DNA of 49,871 nucleotides from Promethearchaeota archaeon (GTDB lineage: Archaea; Asgardarchaeota; Thorarchaeia; Thorarchaeales; Thorarchaeaceae). The notes below the pieces were generated by a model. It was not told the origin of the DNA, ran no database searches, and worked only from the letters and a program-made list of their open reading frames with translations. The position numbers and the translations under genes are program-made. The stretch lies in assembly GCA_014728035.1 (NCBI GenBank), contig WJMJ01000080.1, positions 1 to 49,871 on the forward strand. Direction: 5' to 3'. Position 1 is the stretch's first letter; every line of letters starts with the position of its first letter. Below are positions 9,959-20,213 of this stretch, piece by piece.

Positions 9959-9995
9959 GGAGCCCTGACCTCGGGCTCTCCATTTCTATTTGATT
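9959..9995 (+). terminator. Hairpin terminator
   Basis: GAGCCC (9960-9965) pairs with GGGCTC (9973-9978) around a 7-base loop, followed by a T-rich tract (CATTTCTATTTGATTTT). Confidence 0.6.
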
Positions 9996-10102
9996 TTCGC
10001 GGGATATTTCCTACATCAGCTATTCATTTATCAATTCCACCTCTAAGTCATTGATGAAATATAGGCATTAATTAGTCGAGAGAACTTGATTAGAGAAATC
10101 TA

Positions 10103-13100
10103 TTGTTAACTGAAATAAAAAGGGGTCTAACATTGACACAGGAAAAGGACAGAGATGGTGTTTCATCCCAAAGCAGTCCACTTGATTTAGTTATCAATCT
10201 AGTTCAATCTCAGAGCGACCCAATCATTGTATGTTCTTCAAAACGTATTCACTATGTAAACAAAGCGCTTATCGAATTATTGAATCTCTCTATTCCACAG
10301 GAAGATATAGTCGGGATATCTCAAAATAGAACAATTCAAAGTTTATTTTCCAATATTTTCAACAACACATCAAACATCGAATCGAATGGTACTACATCTA
10401 TCTATATTGATGACAGGGAAGTACGATTAGGATATTCAATACTGACATATTCCAACAGTTCCAATTCGACATTGCATGTAGTTCGAATTTTTCATCTCGA
10501 CCCATCAACAAGAATAACCAGTGTGGAAAAAATTCCAACAAAGAGCAAAGAAGAGTCTGAAAGATTACATTTCTTCTTTAGACGAATTGCGCAGGCTTCA
10601 ATGCAGAGTGCAGGTCTGAAAGATTTTGGAAATCAGATTTTACAATTCATTCTTGATGAATTTAATTTTGACATCGGTTCGATTAGGATACTTGATGATA
10701 ATTCCTTGATTCTTGTCGCACATGCAGGTCTTACCGAGTTGGAATTGGGTAGGCTATCTCTGTCACTTAATTTATCTGAGGACAGGTTTCTTCCCATTCA
10801 GGTGATAAAGAGGGGTAAACCATTGATTTCTGAAGACTTGCAAAGAGATGAGAGAGTAAGGCATCATGTAGACCCCTTTAGAAGGTTAAACACCAGAGCT
10901 CACATCTCGTGGCCTATTTTTGGATCAGACGGAGAAGCTATTGGGCTAGTGAATCTTGGTGCTCATCATCCACAGAGTATGACTGATGAGTACCTTAGCA
11001 TGTTCAAGAGCGTCATGGCCGTATTTGCTATAACAATCGAACATCAGTTGTCTATTCAAGATGTAAGAAGTCAAGAACAACGTTTTGAGATCTTATTCCA
11101 AGAGTCTCCATTACCCGCAGTCATCCTTCAAATTGATGGAAGCAAAGTTAATCCTCTGATGGTGAATCAGCGTGCTAAGAACTTCCTGGGACTAGATACA
11201 ACAGATGTCCATGAAAAATTACTTGGTGACATCTTCCCTTTTTCAATTGAGTGTATCCTAGAAGATATCCAGTCTCTTATTGCGGGTACTGCACTGGTTA
11301 ATCGAGAATTAGAATACGAGCTAACAAATGGTTCTGAGAGAATCGTCAAACTACATTATTCTCTAATCACAGACGATACGACCTTACTCTATCTTACAGA
11401 TTTAACAAGACAGAAGAATATTGAAGCTGAACTTCGAGAAACTAATAGCGCGCTTGTTGACGAACGTAATATGTTCATTAGCGGGAAAGTAGTACTATAT
11501 CGTTCTGGTCCTGAAATGAAAGGAATTCCCAAGTATATTTCTCAAAATATCGAGGCAATGTTTGGATATACTGTTGAGGAATGGATGAGTGGAAATATCT
11601 CATATCTGGATATTGTACATCCTGAAGATATCCATAGAGTCAGGAACCACCTTTTGAGTAGTATTAACGATAACAAGGAGACCATTCAGCATAAGCCCTA
11701 TCGGGTATACCAAAAAGATGGTTCTATTATATGGGTAGACCACCATGTAGTGATATCCTATGATGATGAAGGAAATGTTTTGAACTTCACTGGTTATATG
11801 ATAGACGTTACAGATTTACAAGAAACCCAAGAAGCATTACGCCTCAGCGAGAGAAACTATCGTTCGTTATCATCCAACCTTCCACATGGATTGGTCGTTA
11901 TTGATGGTTCAAACATTCTTTACCATAATCCACAATTTGAAGTCATGTTTAGAGATATTCTTCCAGACAATTTCGAAAACAACATTGACAGTTTTTTATC
12001 CGCGTTTAACTCTAACACTGGGTTAACTCTTCAAGATATGATACAACAGGGTGAAGATAGCTCGAAGGAACTGCAATCTTCAGATTATTGGATTGCACTA
12101 TCTAGCAATGATATGATGTGGGTTAATGTAATCGTTTCTAAGATTAGTTTTGAGGGGATAGATGCGATTCAAATTCTAATATCCGATATATCAGAACGAA
12201 AAAAGATTGAGCGATCTATTGAGACTACTAATGCTCTATTGGTTTCAACAATTGAGGCAGTTTCTATTGGTGTTTTAGCAATCGATACGAAAGGCAATAT
12301 TTTATACATTAATGAATTCATGAAGGAATTATGGGATATTATAGATAATGAAGATCTTTCTGCGGAAGAATTGTTGGATCTATCTATTGACGTAATTGAA
12401 AATACAGATATTCTAAGAGATTTCTTCAATATGAAGGAATGTACTGGTAACAGAATCGAAAGGCTTTGTTTTTCAAATGGTACTGTACTTGAAATGACCT
12501 GTTCTACATTGAAAAGAGAGGGTCAAAAATTTGGAAGAATTATCTTTTTCAGAGATATCACTGATAGCGAACTCAACCGTTCGATTGCTGAAGCAATGAG
12601 TGATTTGGGTTTAATGTTAGGTGGTACTCATGAGCTAGGTGATACTTTCACAATCTTCCTGAAAACAGCTATTTCAGTATCTAACATGGACTTTGGAGCT
12701 CTCTATGTTTACAATCAAGATACTGACGAACTAGATATCACCTGTTTCCAAGGATTTGATTCAGATAAGGTTTCAAGGATTAGATATTTTCCTTTCGAAT
12801 CTCATATGTCCAAGCTCATTCGGAAAAAAGAAGTCCGTTACATGAAGTTTCATGAAAGTAATCTAGCAGAATTCAATATCCATCCCAAAAAAGTACCGTT
12901 ATCTATTGCTGCAATTCCGCTTACATTCAATGACCAACTTGTTGCTGCACTGATTGCAGGTAGTTATTCAGAATATGATATACCCAAGAGGTCTCGACTA
13001 GCATTGGAGAATATAGGTCATCAAATTGCCAGTGCTATGGCACGAGTGAAATTCGAAACCACACTTAGAGTGAATGAAGAACGTTATAGGGCAATTCTGC

Positions 13101-14065
13101 AATCTTTGAATGATATTGTCGTCATTGTTGATGAAGAAGAACGGGTATCTGATTTTTACATCAGTGAAAACTCCCAATGGCATTCTCGAATTATAGAGGT
13201 ACTAGGTCAGAAACTGGATGAGGTGATGGATGAACCCCTATACGATCAACTGATTTCATTAGTTAAAAAAACCCAAGTAACTCAAGAAGCGAATACCACT
13301 GAGATTCAGTTCGAATCTGACAATCAGGTGTACTACTTTTCTGTAAATGCAACTCCCCATCAAGACGGGAACAGTGTTGTTCTAGTAGGGAGAGACCTTA
13401 CAGAATCGAGACGAGCAATAGAACAACAGAAAGTTCAACAAATTGAACTTGAACTGTTTGCTTCCATTTTACGGCATGATTTAGGCAATGAGTTACAAAA
13501 TCTAATGCATTATCTGGAAATCATCAGTCTGGACTCTGCAGCTGCGGGAATAACGATTGAAAGTTCTGAAGTGGCTTTAAATCTAGTTGATAGAATGGGG
13601 AAAGTAATACGTCTTTTCAGTGAAGGGGAGGATAAAGCTGAAGACCATATTCTTGATCTATTGAATAATATTTCAGAGCAGGCAATGAAGACATTTCCTG
13701 AATTATCGATAGATATAGAATGTCCTGATTCATTCCAACGTACACGCGTTATCAGTGGAAGATTACTCTCAATGTGTTTCATGAACCTGTTTAGAAATTC
13801 TGTCCAACACTCAGATGGACCAGTCGAAATCAATATTCAAATTCAACAGAGAAATGGTGACATTTTGATTCAAATGAAAGATAATGGACCCGGTATCGAT
13901 CCAAGCATAAAAGACAAACTCTTTCAAAAGGGAATATCCACAAAAGGAGGTGGAATGGGTCTCTACTTGACACGTCAAGTTCTGAAAGCTTACGGCGGAT
14001 CTATCGAATTAATTGATGCTGATTCTGGAGCAATATTTGAGATTCGGTTGCCAATACTGACATAA
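10103..14065 (+). CDS. Giant soluble PAS/GAF sensor histidine kinase
   Basis: The 1,320-residue cytoplasmic kinase has, in order, a divergent PAS-like segment (about 25-135), GAF (150-320), PAS (325-445), PAS/PAC with HPEDIHRV (455-575), two more PAS (580-700 and 705-820), GAF (825-985), PAS (990-1110), a dimerisation helix with the phospho-acceptor H1125 in RHDLGNELQN, and an ATPase domain with an N-box (NLFRNS), a G1 box (DNGPGI) and a G2 box (STKGGGMGLYL). There is no transmembrane helix and no receiver domain, so its output partner lies elsewhere. The H-box resembles that of the kinase at 18386, suggesting related signalling. It starts at TTG 10103. A PRC-barrel gene follows closely. Confidence 0.9.
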   Translation: MLTEIKRGLTLTQEKDRDGVSSQSSPLDLVINLVQSQSDPIIVCSSKRIHYVNKALIELLNLSIPQEDIVGISQNRTIQSLFSNIFNNTSNIESNGTTSIYIDDREVRLGYSILTYSNSSNSTLHVVRIFHLDPSTRITSVEKIPTKSKEESERLHFFFRRIAQASMQSAGLKDFGNQILQFILDEFNFDIGSIRILDDNSLILVAHAGLTELELGRLSLSLNLSEDRFLPIQVIKRGKPLISEDLQRDERVRHHVDPFRRLNTRAHISWPIFGSDGEAIGLVNLGAHHPQSMTDEYLSMFKSVMAVFAITIEHQLSIQDVRSQEQRFEILFQESPLPAVILQIDGSKVNPLMVNQRAKNFLGLDTTDVHEKLLGDIFPFSIECILEDIQSLIAGTALVNRELEYELTNGSERIVKLHYSLITDDTTLLYLTDLTRQKNIEAELRETNSALVDERNMFISGKVVLYRSGPEMKGIPKYISQNIEAMFGYTVEEWMSGNISYLDIVHPEDIHRVRNHLLSSINDNKETIQHKPYRVYQKDGSIIWVDHHVVISYDDEGNVLNFTGYMIDVTDLQETQEALRLSERNYRSLSSNLPHGLVVIDGSNILYHNPQFEVMFRDILPDNFENNIDSFLSAFNSNTGLTLQDMIQQGEDSSKELQSSDYWIALSSNDMMWVNVIVSKISFEGIDAIQILISDISERKKIERSIETTNALLVSTIEAVSIGVLAIDTKGNILYINEFMKELWDIIDNEDLSAEELLDLSIDVIENTDILRDFFNMKECTGNRIERLCFSNGTVLEMTCSTLKREGQKFGRIIFFRDITDSELNRSIAEAMSDLGLMLGGTHELGDTFTIFLKTAISVSNMDFGALYVYNQDTDELDITCFQGFDSDKVSRIRYFPFESHMSKLIRKKEVRYMKFHESNLAEFNIHPKKVPLSIAAIPLTFNDQLVAALIAGSYSEYDIPKRSRLALENIGHQIASAMARVKFETTLRVNEERYRAILQSLNDIVVIVDEEERVSDFYISENSQWHSRIIEVLGQKLDEVMDEPLYDQLISLVKKTQVTQEANTTEIQFESDNQVYYFSVNATPHQDGNSVVLVGRDLTESRRAIEQQKVQQIELELFASILRHDLGNELQNLMHYLEIISLDSAAAGITIESSEVALNLVDRMGKVIRLFSEGEDKAEDHILDLLNNISEQAMKTFPELSIDIECPDSFQRTRVISGRLLSMCFMNLFRNSVQHSDGPVEINIQIQQRNGDILIQMKDNGPGIDPSIKDKLFQKGISTKGGGMGLYLTRQVLKAYGGSIELIDADSGAIFEIRLPILT

Positions 14066-14125
14066 CCTGTCACTGATTGGAAGGTTTATCAGCGGGTGAA
14101 TCTTTGCACCACTGTGAGTCATACG

Positions 14126-14731
14126 ATGACCCTAATTGAAAATACACGATATAGCGAATTAAAAAACAAACCAGTTTTCGATTCCAAAGGTGTAAAACTT
14201 GGCAGAGTTATAGACATTGTATTTTCAACAACTGATTCCGTGATTTCAATCAATTCAATTGTTTTGGGAGATTCCCCCTTTGAGGAATTTTTAGAAAAAA
14301 TAGGTTCCAAACCAGATATGGATCCGATAATATGTAAGACATACATCAAATCAATCGACGAAGATATAGAATTAACAGATACAAAAGACAGTATTGCTGA
14401 AGATTTTGATAAGTGTAAATTGGATGATACTCTCTGGACTTTTACGAAACTTGCTAAACTTCCTATTGTTGATTCTAATGGAAATGAAATTGGCAATATA
14501 ATCGATGTATGGTTTGACTCATCCGGGGGGATTTGGTTTATTGTAGGTGGCGGGACTATTGAGGAAATTCTAGAAAAAGTTGGAATTCTTCCTGATATTG
14601 ACCTCTTAGTTTCTCCAAGAACGATAAAAGAGTTCACTCAAGATGCAATTACAATCACATGGAATGTTGATGATATCGAAGCTGCTTGTGAGAATGCTCC
14701 GGATTCATCGGAAATTATGATTCGCAGTTAG
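14126..14731 (+). CDS. Tandem PRC-barrel domain protein
   Basis: Two copies of the PRC-barrel beta-fold are visible: KPVFDSKGVKLGRVIDIVFS and LPIVDSNGNEIGNIIDVWFD, each followed by a helical segment containing EEFLEKIG or EEILEKVG. PRC barrels are small protein-binding modules (ribosome maturation, photosynthetic reaction centre, archaeal CdpB division proteins). Which role applies here is not evident. A TTTATC box at 14084-14089 predicts a transcript start near 14113, favouring ATG 14126 over the GTG at 14096. It lies right after the giant kinase and may act with it. Confidence 0.75.
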   Translation: MTLIENTRYSELKNKPVFDSKGVKLGRVIDIVFSTTDSVISINSIVLGDSPFEEFLEKIGSKPDMDPIICKTYIKSIDEDIELTDTKDSIAEDFDKCKLDDTLWTFTKLAKLPIVDSNGNEIGNIIDVWFDSSGGIWFIVGGGTIEEILEKVGILPDIDLLVSPRTIKEFTQDAITITWNVDDIEAACENAPDSSEIMIRS

Positions 14732-14751
14732 CTAGGTTCTGTGTGCTTGTT

Positions 14752-15414
14752 CTACTGGAATTCGATATCTTGTACTATCAAATTCTCAATCCATCGGAAT
14801 GTGAACTTAGAAAGTGCATATCCAAACAAAAAGATGCTTGCTGAGACTGTTGCAACTATCCATCCAGTGAGTAGAATGAACTCGAATGGTTGTACAGCTA
14901 CTGTTACTAGCATAATACCACAGAGCATTTGAACAATAATCCATTTCGTGAAATCTCTAGTCGTTCTATCTGCAATACGTTTGTCTATTTCTGAAAGAAA
15001 TTCTGCACTTAGCTTCCAAATTTCATTAAGGTAATATTCAATGTTGTAGAGTCTATGAGGTCCTGAGAAGAAGACAAAGCTAAGCACACCTCCAATCATT
15101 ATCTCAAATAATAGTGGAGGTGCAAATGGATAAAAAGCATCGAAAGCTGAAAGAAATATTAGTGACACTAGAATGGTAAGTATTGGTCCTGGTTTTGATA
15201 ACCAACTCATACCTATACGAGTTTGATACCTTAGATTGAGTTCGGGACGTGTTAGTAATTTGAAGGATTGACTATTTTCTGGATTTTCAGTTTTTTCTTC
15301 GTCTTGCAAATTCAAAACAAAATATCGCACTCTTGGAATCGAGGGAATACGATTTAATCCACCGATGAAAATGGCAAAACCTATCGCAACCAATATTATT
15401 GCAAGAATTTCCAT
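14752..15414 (-). CDS. Membrane protein downstream of the helicase
   Basis: It is an unrecognised integral membrane protein with an N-terminal helix (MEILAIILVAIGFAIFIGG), a cytoplasmic stretch, two central helices around ILTILVSLIFLSAFDAFYPF and a final pair near the C-terminus. The start at ATG 15414 has GGTG seven bases upstream; an ATG at 15438 would add eight residues. It follows the membrane-anchored helicase by about 50 bases on the same strand, so the two are probably co-transcribed and may form a membrane complex. Confidence 0.6.
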   Translation of the reverse strand: MEILAIILVAIGFAIFIGGLNRIPSIPRVRYFVLNLQDEEKTENPENSQSFKLLTRPELNLRYQTRIGMSWLSKPGPILTILVSLIFLSAFDAFYPFAPPLLFEIMIGGVLSFVFFSGPHRLYNIEYYLNEIWKLSAEFLSEIDKRIADRTTRDFTKWIIVQMLCGIMLVTVAVQPFEFILLTGWIVATVSASIFLFGYALSKFTFRWIENLIVQDIEFQ

Positions 15415-15462
15415 TAGTGAACACCAAATAAGTATCATCAAACCATCTTATAGGTGTCACGA

Positions 15463-18207
15463 TTATTTCCATCGACTGATTCTTTGTGATTTTGGAACAA
15501 ATGCAGCTGACAGAGATTGTGTACGTGCCCGTAACAAAATCATTCTCCCCTCTTGATGCCTTGTATAGACCAATCTGGCGTTACCAATCTTTTCATTCCA
15601 GTATTTGGCAAACTTTTCTGCAAATTCCTTTCGAGTCCCTACTTCTTTTGGAACTGCGTGATAGTCTTTTCGATCGATTGTTTTCCAGATACTTTTTCGA
15701 ATCAATAAATATCTAGGATTTTCTATCGGATCCAGTACTTCTTGCAATGCTCTCAAGTAGTTTGCCTTTTCACGGCTGGTTCCTCCTTCAATATGACAGA
15801 GGACAATACCGTATTCTCCTTCTTCAGTCACAACTCTAACATCTTGATATGGAGTTTTAATTTCTCCAATCTCGCATAGTGTTTTAAGAACAACTTCTCC
15901 AACTTTTTGCATACTGGTTTTGATTGGTCCATTTCTAATGAAGAGATATAGTACCTTCAAAAATTTTGGGAGGAATATGATTGCTGCAATAAGGAAGATG
16001 ATGGCTAACCCCCATAGTAGTACTTCAACACTATCTAAACCTCTTAATCCTCTAAGAACTTCTGAGAAGTAGTATCCCATTAATAATACACTTTCCCAAA
16101 ATAGAGCTGAAATTGTATTTTTGAATACAAAACTACGCGGTAATCTTTCTGGAGGTGACTTGATTTCTTCAACCTGTTTGACATCTATCTCTCCTATCTT
16201 CAAAGCTCTTTCCCAAGACTCACGCATTCTAGCTCGATCATATGCACGCTCGATCATATCACTATTAATTTCATACACATCTGATTCTGAATATGGTGGA
16301 TTCTGAAGGACTATTCTATCCAATCCACTTTGTATCACGGGAGCACCAAAAGTTGGTCCCAAGAAAGCTCTGAATCTTCTTTTCATAGTCTGATAATCTG
16401 GTCCAGGGTTTCTCTTTCCAGTTTCAACACATACTAGGTGCCAAACGTTTGCTGTCTTGAAGGGATTTCCGCGTTGAGTTCTAATTGCTCTTCCTCGCAT
16501 TTGATTAGACAGCATATACGAACCAACGAATGTAGCTAGAAGCAATGTGTTGATAAATGGAGCATCCCAACCCTCACCAAGAAGTGCTTTCGTTCCAATC
16601 AGGACATGGACACCTCCACGTGAAAAGAATTCTGTGATTAAATCCACCTTCTTATGATTATCCCTACCTCCTATATCCACTTCATAATAATCGTCAGTAT
16701 GAGGGAGTTGTTTCAAAGAAATACTACTTTGGTCGATATCGCATTCTTCTAAGCAACTCCAAAGGATGTTCTCTGATGACTTAGGGATAATGATAAGTGA
16801 CCCACTGAGTATCCCAATTTTCAGGTCTTCGATATTCTCTCTACGCAATCCCTCAAAGATTGGTACTGCTCCCATTTTTGTCAGAGGTACCTCTTCTTCT
16901 TTAGAACGAGGCATGAACGGTTTCCGTATGTAATCTGTTAGGATTACTGCCTTGAGTTCAGTAGCAAGCGATTCGTATTCGATGTTGATTATGTCTTTGA
17001 TACTTTGTAGTTTTGATATACTTCTTTTCAATATCTTTTCTAGGTCTTTCTTTCTCTCTAATCGAACTCTTCTTCTGTGGACTAGACCAATTGATCTGAT
17101 TTGTTTCCCTATTTTCTCTAGTTCTTTAGGTGTATCTTTTTCTTTATGAAATACGATTCCCTGTAGAAGAATCTCGATCCATTCTTCATCTAACTCTGGT
17201 AGATTCTTTGGAGAGTCTGTCATTAAATGCAGCGTTTCTACAGGAATTTCGATATCATAGTGATTGAGAAAAATCAACATAGCTGAGAATATTTGGGGTT
17301 CTTCTAAAATCGCTTCTACATATCCTTCTGAATGTTGAATCCACGGATGGGATGAAATGTAGTTTTTGAAATCATTGTTCTCTCCTAATTTCTCTACTAA
17401 TTCTCTATATCGTTGTCTGAAAGCATCTATCTCATCTCGTTCACCTTCCGAAGGTGTGGAAAACATGATGTAATCTTGATGCGGACAAAGGTTGTTCTCC
17501 ATAACTAATTCTGGTACAGCTACTTCTGCATCTATATCTCCACAGAGTTCATAGTATCTTTCCCATTCAAAATGTGATACATCATAGGGTGGAGTGGCTG
17601 TGAGTGCTAGTATCTTTGGATTTCCAATCTCTTCGATGACTTGAGTCAAACTTATCCACCATGCAGATCGCAAATGGTGAGCCTCGTCAACTACGACTGT
17701 TGCTATCCCTATTGACTTAAGCATCCGAGCTAATTCAGATATGTCTTCTTGATGTTGTAATTCAGATTCATCTTTACTTTGTTTAATCCATGGATGTTCA
17801 AATTCTTCTGCTTCCTCGGTTTCATCATCAAGCTCTTCGCTTAGTTCTTCTTCCTCTTCTCCTGTTAAAGCAGAGTGGAGCCCTTGATAGGTGGATACAG
17901 TGAAGAATCTGGGATTTCGGATATCCAAGGATATCCAATCGTACTCACCTTGACCATCAGGTAAAAACATCTTTTCAAGTCGTTCTACCCATTGGTCTCG
18001 AATGGCAAGCGTAGGTGTAAGAACAAGGGTTGGTTTATTAATTCTGGTTACAACCTCTAACCCAAGAACTGTTTTTCCAGACCCAGGAGCTGCTACTACA
18101 TGTAGTCTATCATCATCTAGATATATCTCCAGTTCATCTAAAATTCGCTTTTGATATGGTCTCCATGGAAATCGAAATTTTGTTCCTTTTGGAAAAGATT
18201 GTACCAC
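15463..18207 (-). CDS. Membrane-anchored superfamily II helicase
   Basis: The motor core (about residues 10-630) has Q-like QKRILDEL, Walker A AAPGSGKT, motif II VVDEAHH, motif III LTATPP, motif V GTKALLGEGWDAP and motif VI QMRGRAIR, the order of XPB/RecG-like SF2 DNA or RNA helicases. An acidic insert lies between motifs Ib and II (EELSEELDDETEEAEEF). After the motor come two hydrophobic helices (about 700-770; VLLWGLAIIFLIAAIIFLP), then an alpha/beta domain of about 130 residues. A helicase tied to the membrane is unusual. It could act in surveillance of incoming DNA or in segregation, but nothing here proves either. The downstream gene is a membrane protein. Confidence 0.85.
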   Translation of the reverse strand: MVQSFPKGTKFRFPWRPYQKRILDELEIYLDDDRLHVVAAPGSGKTVLGLEVVTRINKPTLVLTPTLAIRDQWVERLEKMFLPDGQGEYDWISLDIRNPRFFTVSTYQGLHSALTGEEEEELSEELDDETEEAEEFEHPWIKQSKDESELQHQEDISELARMLKSIGIATVVVDEAHHLRSAWWISLTQVIEEIGNPKILALTATPPYDVSHFEWERYYELCGDIDAEVAVPELVMENNLCPHQDYIMFSTPSEGERDEIDAFRQRYRELVEKLGENNDFKNYISSHPWIQHSEGYVEAILEEPQIFSAMLIFLNHYDIEIPVETLHLMTDSPKNLPELDEEWIEILLQGIVFHKEKDTPKELEKIGKQIRSIGLVHRRRVRLERKKDLEKILKRSISKLQSIKDIINIEYESLATELKAVILTDYIRKPFMPRSKEEEVPLTKMGAVPIFEGLRRENIEDLKIGILSGSLIIIPKSSENILWSCLEECDIDQSSISLKQLPHTDDYYEVDIGGRDNHKKVDLITEFFSRGGVHVLIGTKALLGEGWDAPFINTLLLATFVGSYMLSNQMRGRAIRTQRGNPFKTANVWHLVCVETGKRNPGPDYQTMKRRFRAFLGPTFGAPVIQSGLDRIVLQNPPYSESDVYEINSDMIERAYDRARMRESWERALKIGEIDVKQVEEIKSPPERLPRSFVFKNTISALFWESVLLMGYYFSEVLRGLRGLDSVEVLLWGLAIIFLIAAIIFLPKFLKVLYLFIRNGPIKTSMQKVGEVVLKTLCEIGEIKTPYQDVRVVTEEGEYGIVLCHIEGGTSREKANYLRALQEVLDPIENPRYLLIRKSIWKTIDRKDYHAVPKEVGTRKEFAEKFAKYWNEKIGNARLVYTRHQEGRMILLRARTQSLSAAFVPKSQRISRWK

Positions 18208-18385
18208 CGTGTATCCCTTGAACTATTTTGAATCACACAAATTCTTCGATATGATTCTAAATTAAAACTGTTTTGACATAAAATAATCTCTTTGGTTATC
18301 AGTGGATACACATTACTATTAAATTAGTGAAGCATTAGTTCAATATGGACCAAAATAAATTTCATTGAACAGCTGGGACTATTAA

Positions 18386-19825
18386 ATGAGTGGAGAAAAG
18401 AAAAAAGCAAAGTCTAATGACGATTCATATATCGGCCCTAATGAACTGAAGACTATCCTATTTAACAATGTACTTGTTGGACTAGGTGCTGCTCGTGGTA
18501 GTGATGGTCAGATGATCATTACAAATGATTGTCTCTCTGAAATTTTTGGATATGAATCCCCCTCTGAGTTTCTTGAGGAATTCAAAACTACTGAAATGTG
18601 GAAAAATCCAGTATCTCGCCAACATATGTATAATGCAATGAAGGAACAAGGCCATGTCGATGGATTTGAAGCTGAACTACTCCGTAAGGACGGTTCAAGT
18701 TTTTGGGCACGCTGGGCAGGAAAACTTATTCCTGGTACAAATCTCCTCGCTGGAGCGGTAATTGATATTTCAAAAGAAAAAGAACTTCTAACATCCTTAC
18801 AATCAATAGAAAGGAAGTATACAGCTCTTATTGACAGTAAATTAATCGGTATTCAGATTGTGAAAACAAAACCTTTGAATATTCAATTTGTAAATTCTAC
18901 TGTTTATTCTATAACAGGCTATTCCCAAGAGGAATTGCAAACTCTTGTAAATAGTGGGATATTATCAATAATCCATCCTGATGACAGAGAACGTATTTCA
19001 AAAATATTTACTGAATCCGTAGAAGATTTCAAAGGTTCATCATACGATTTCCGTCTTAAGAGAAAAGATGGTGAATGGATTTGGGTTCGAAATCAAATTT
19101 CTCTCATTGAATATGACCCTCGTCCAACCTATATGGTCACACTCATTGACATCACATCAGAAATTGAAGCAAGGGAATGTAGAGCACAACTTCAAGAAGC
19201 TGAACTTTATGCTGGTATTTTAACACATGACCTTGGAAATGACATTCAGACAATTATGAGTTTTATAGACATTGCAGAAATGGACATTCCCAAGGATAAT
19301 CCTGTTTTAGTCAAAGCTTTTCAATCAGTCAACAACGCAATTGACAGAATGCAATATCTTCTCAAAGCATTCAAGTTGGATGGATCATGTGTTTCAAAAA
19401 AGATTTCAAAGATACTCACTCATGTTGTTGAGGAAACGTCAACTACCTACCCATCTCTTTCAATTGATCTGCATATCAACAAGTCCGCCCAGAATTCAGA
19501 AGTTAGGAAACGTCAACTATTACCTTTAGTTTTTGAGAATCTAATAAGAAATACAATCGAGGCATCCGGACCCTCAGCACATATTTCAATTTCGCTGGAT
19601 AAAAGAAATGACATATTGGAAATATTATATTTTGATAATGGCTCAGAAACTGCTCAACATCTGCAATCAACGCTCTTCAAACGTGGGACTACCAGTTCTT
19701 CCTTTGGGTTTGGTCTGAATCTTGCAAGGAAGATTGTTACGGGTTATGGTGGTTCAATCGAGTTTGTGGCTCCAGGGGTTAAAAAGAAAACTGGAGTTCG
19801 AATCCAGCTACCGATATCGAAATAA
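18386..19825 (+). CDS. PAS-PAS sensor histidine kinase
   Basis: This 479-residue cytoplasmic kinase has two PAS domains (about residues 25-135 and 150-265, the second with HPDDRERI and a PAC motif WIWVRNQISLI), a phospho-acceptor H281 in THDLGNDIQT and an ATPase domain with NLIRNT, DNGSET and SSSFGFGLNLARK. The G1 box (DNGSE) is degenerate compared with DxGxG. The H-box is close to that of the giant kinase at 10103. It has no transmembrane segment and no receiver partner nearby. It is divergent from the helicase gene. Confidence 0.88.
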   Translation: MSGEKKKAKSNDDSYIGPNELKTILFNNVLVGLGAARGSDGQMIITNDCLSEIFGYESPSEFLEEFKTTEMWKNPVSRQHMYNAMKEQGHVDGFEAELLRKDGSSFWARWAGKLIPGTNLLAGAVIDISKEKELLTSLQSIERKYTALIDSKLIGIQIVKTKPLNIQFVNSTVYSITGYSQEELQTLVNSGILSIIHPDDRERISKIFTESVEDFKGSSYDFRLKRKDGEWIWVRNQISLIEYDPRPTYMVTLIDITSEIEARECRAQLQEAELYAGILTHDLGNDIQTIMSFIDIAEMDIPKDNPVLVKAFQSVNNAIDRMQYLLKAFKLDGSCVSKKISKILTHVVEETSTTYPSLSIDLHINKSAQNSEVRKRQLLPLVFENLIRNTIEASGPSAHISISLDKRNDILEILYFDNGSETAQHLQSTLFKRGTTSSSFGFGLNLARKIVTGYGGSIEFVAPGVKKKTGVRIQLPISK

Positions 19826-20213
19826 AAATTTTCCAGAAGTCAAGTTGTAGACTAAAAAGGTTAATTTTTCTTATCCTTTAAGAATTCCCTTTCTCGAATC
19901 TCTATAGCTTGAAGATATTTTGGAGAACCGAATCATAAATAAAAGAGCTATCGAAGCTTGACTGGATATTATGGAATGTATATTTCAGCTATCTATTTTC
20001 TACAGATAATTGATTCTTTTTGTGCTTATTGGAGAGAGTATCCTTCCTATGCATGCAATCACTTCAGAGCGACGCATGTTTTCAGATCGATTTTGTCTAT
20101 AATATGTTTTATAAAAAAGGTGCAAAATATATTTACAGTAGACATTACAAATAGTCCTATATATTACAAATTGTTTCTTTTTAGTGGTTGCAATATATTG
20201 GAGGTTCCCTAAA
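19826..20213. other. AT-rich intergenic region ahead of the GTPase
   Basis: No credible gene is seen on either strand. It holds the GTPase promoter: a TATA-like CCTATATATTAC near 20156-20167 and the ribosome binding site GGAGGT at 20200-20205. Confidence 0.5.

Noticed and set aside
19958..20212. 84-codon plus-strand frame before the GTPase
   Set aside because: It has no ribosome site, biased composition and overlaps the promoter and start signals of the GTPase.
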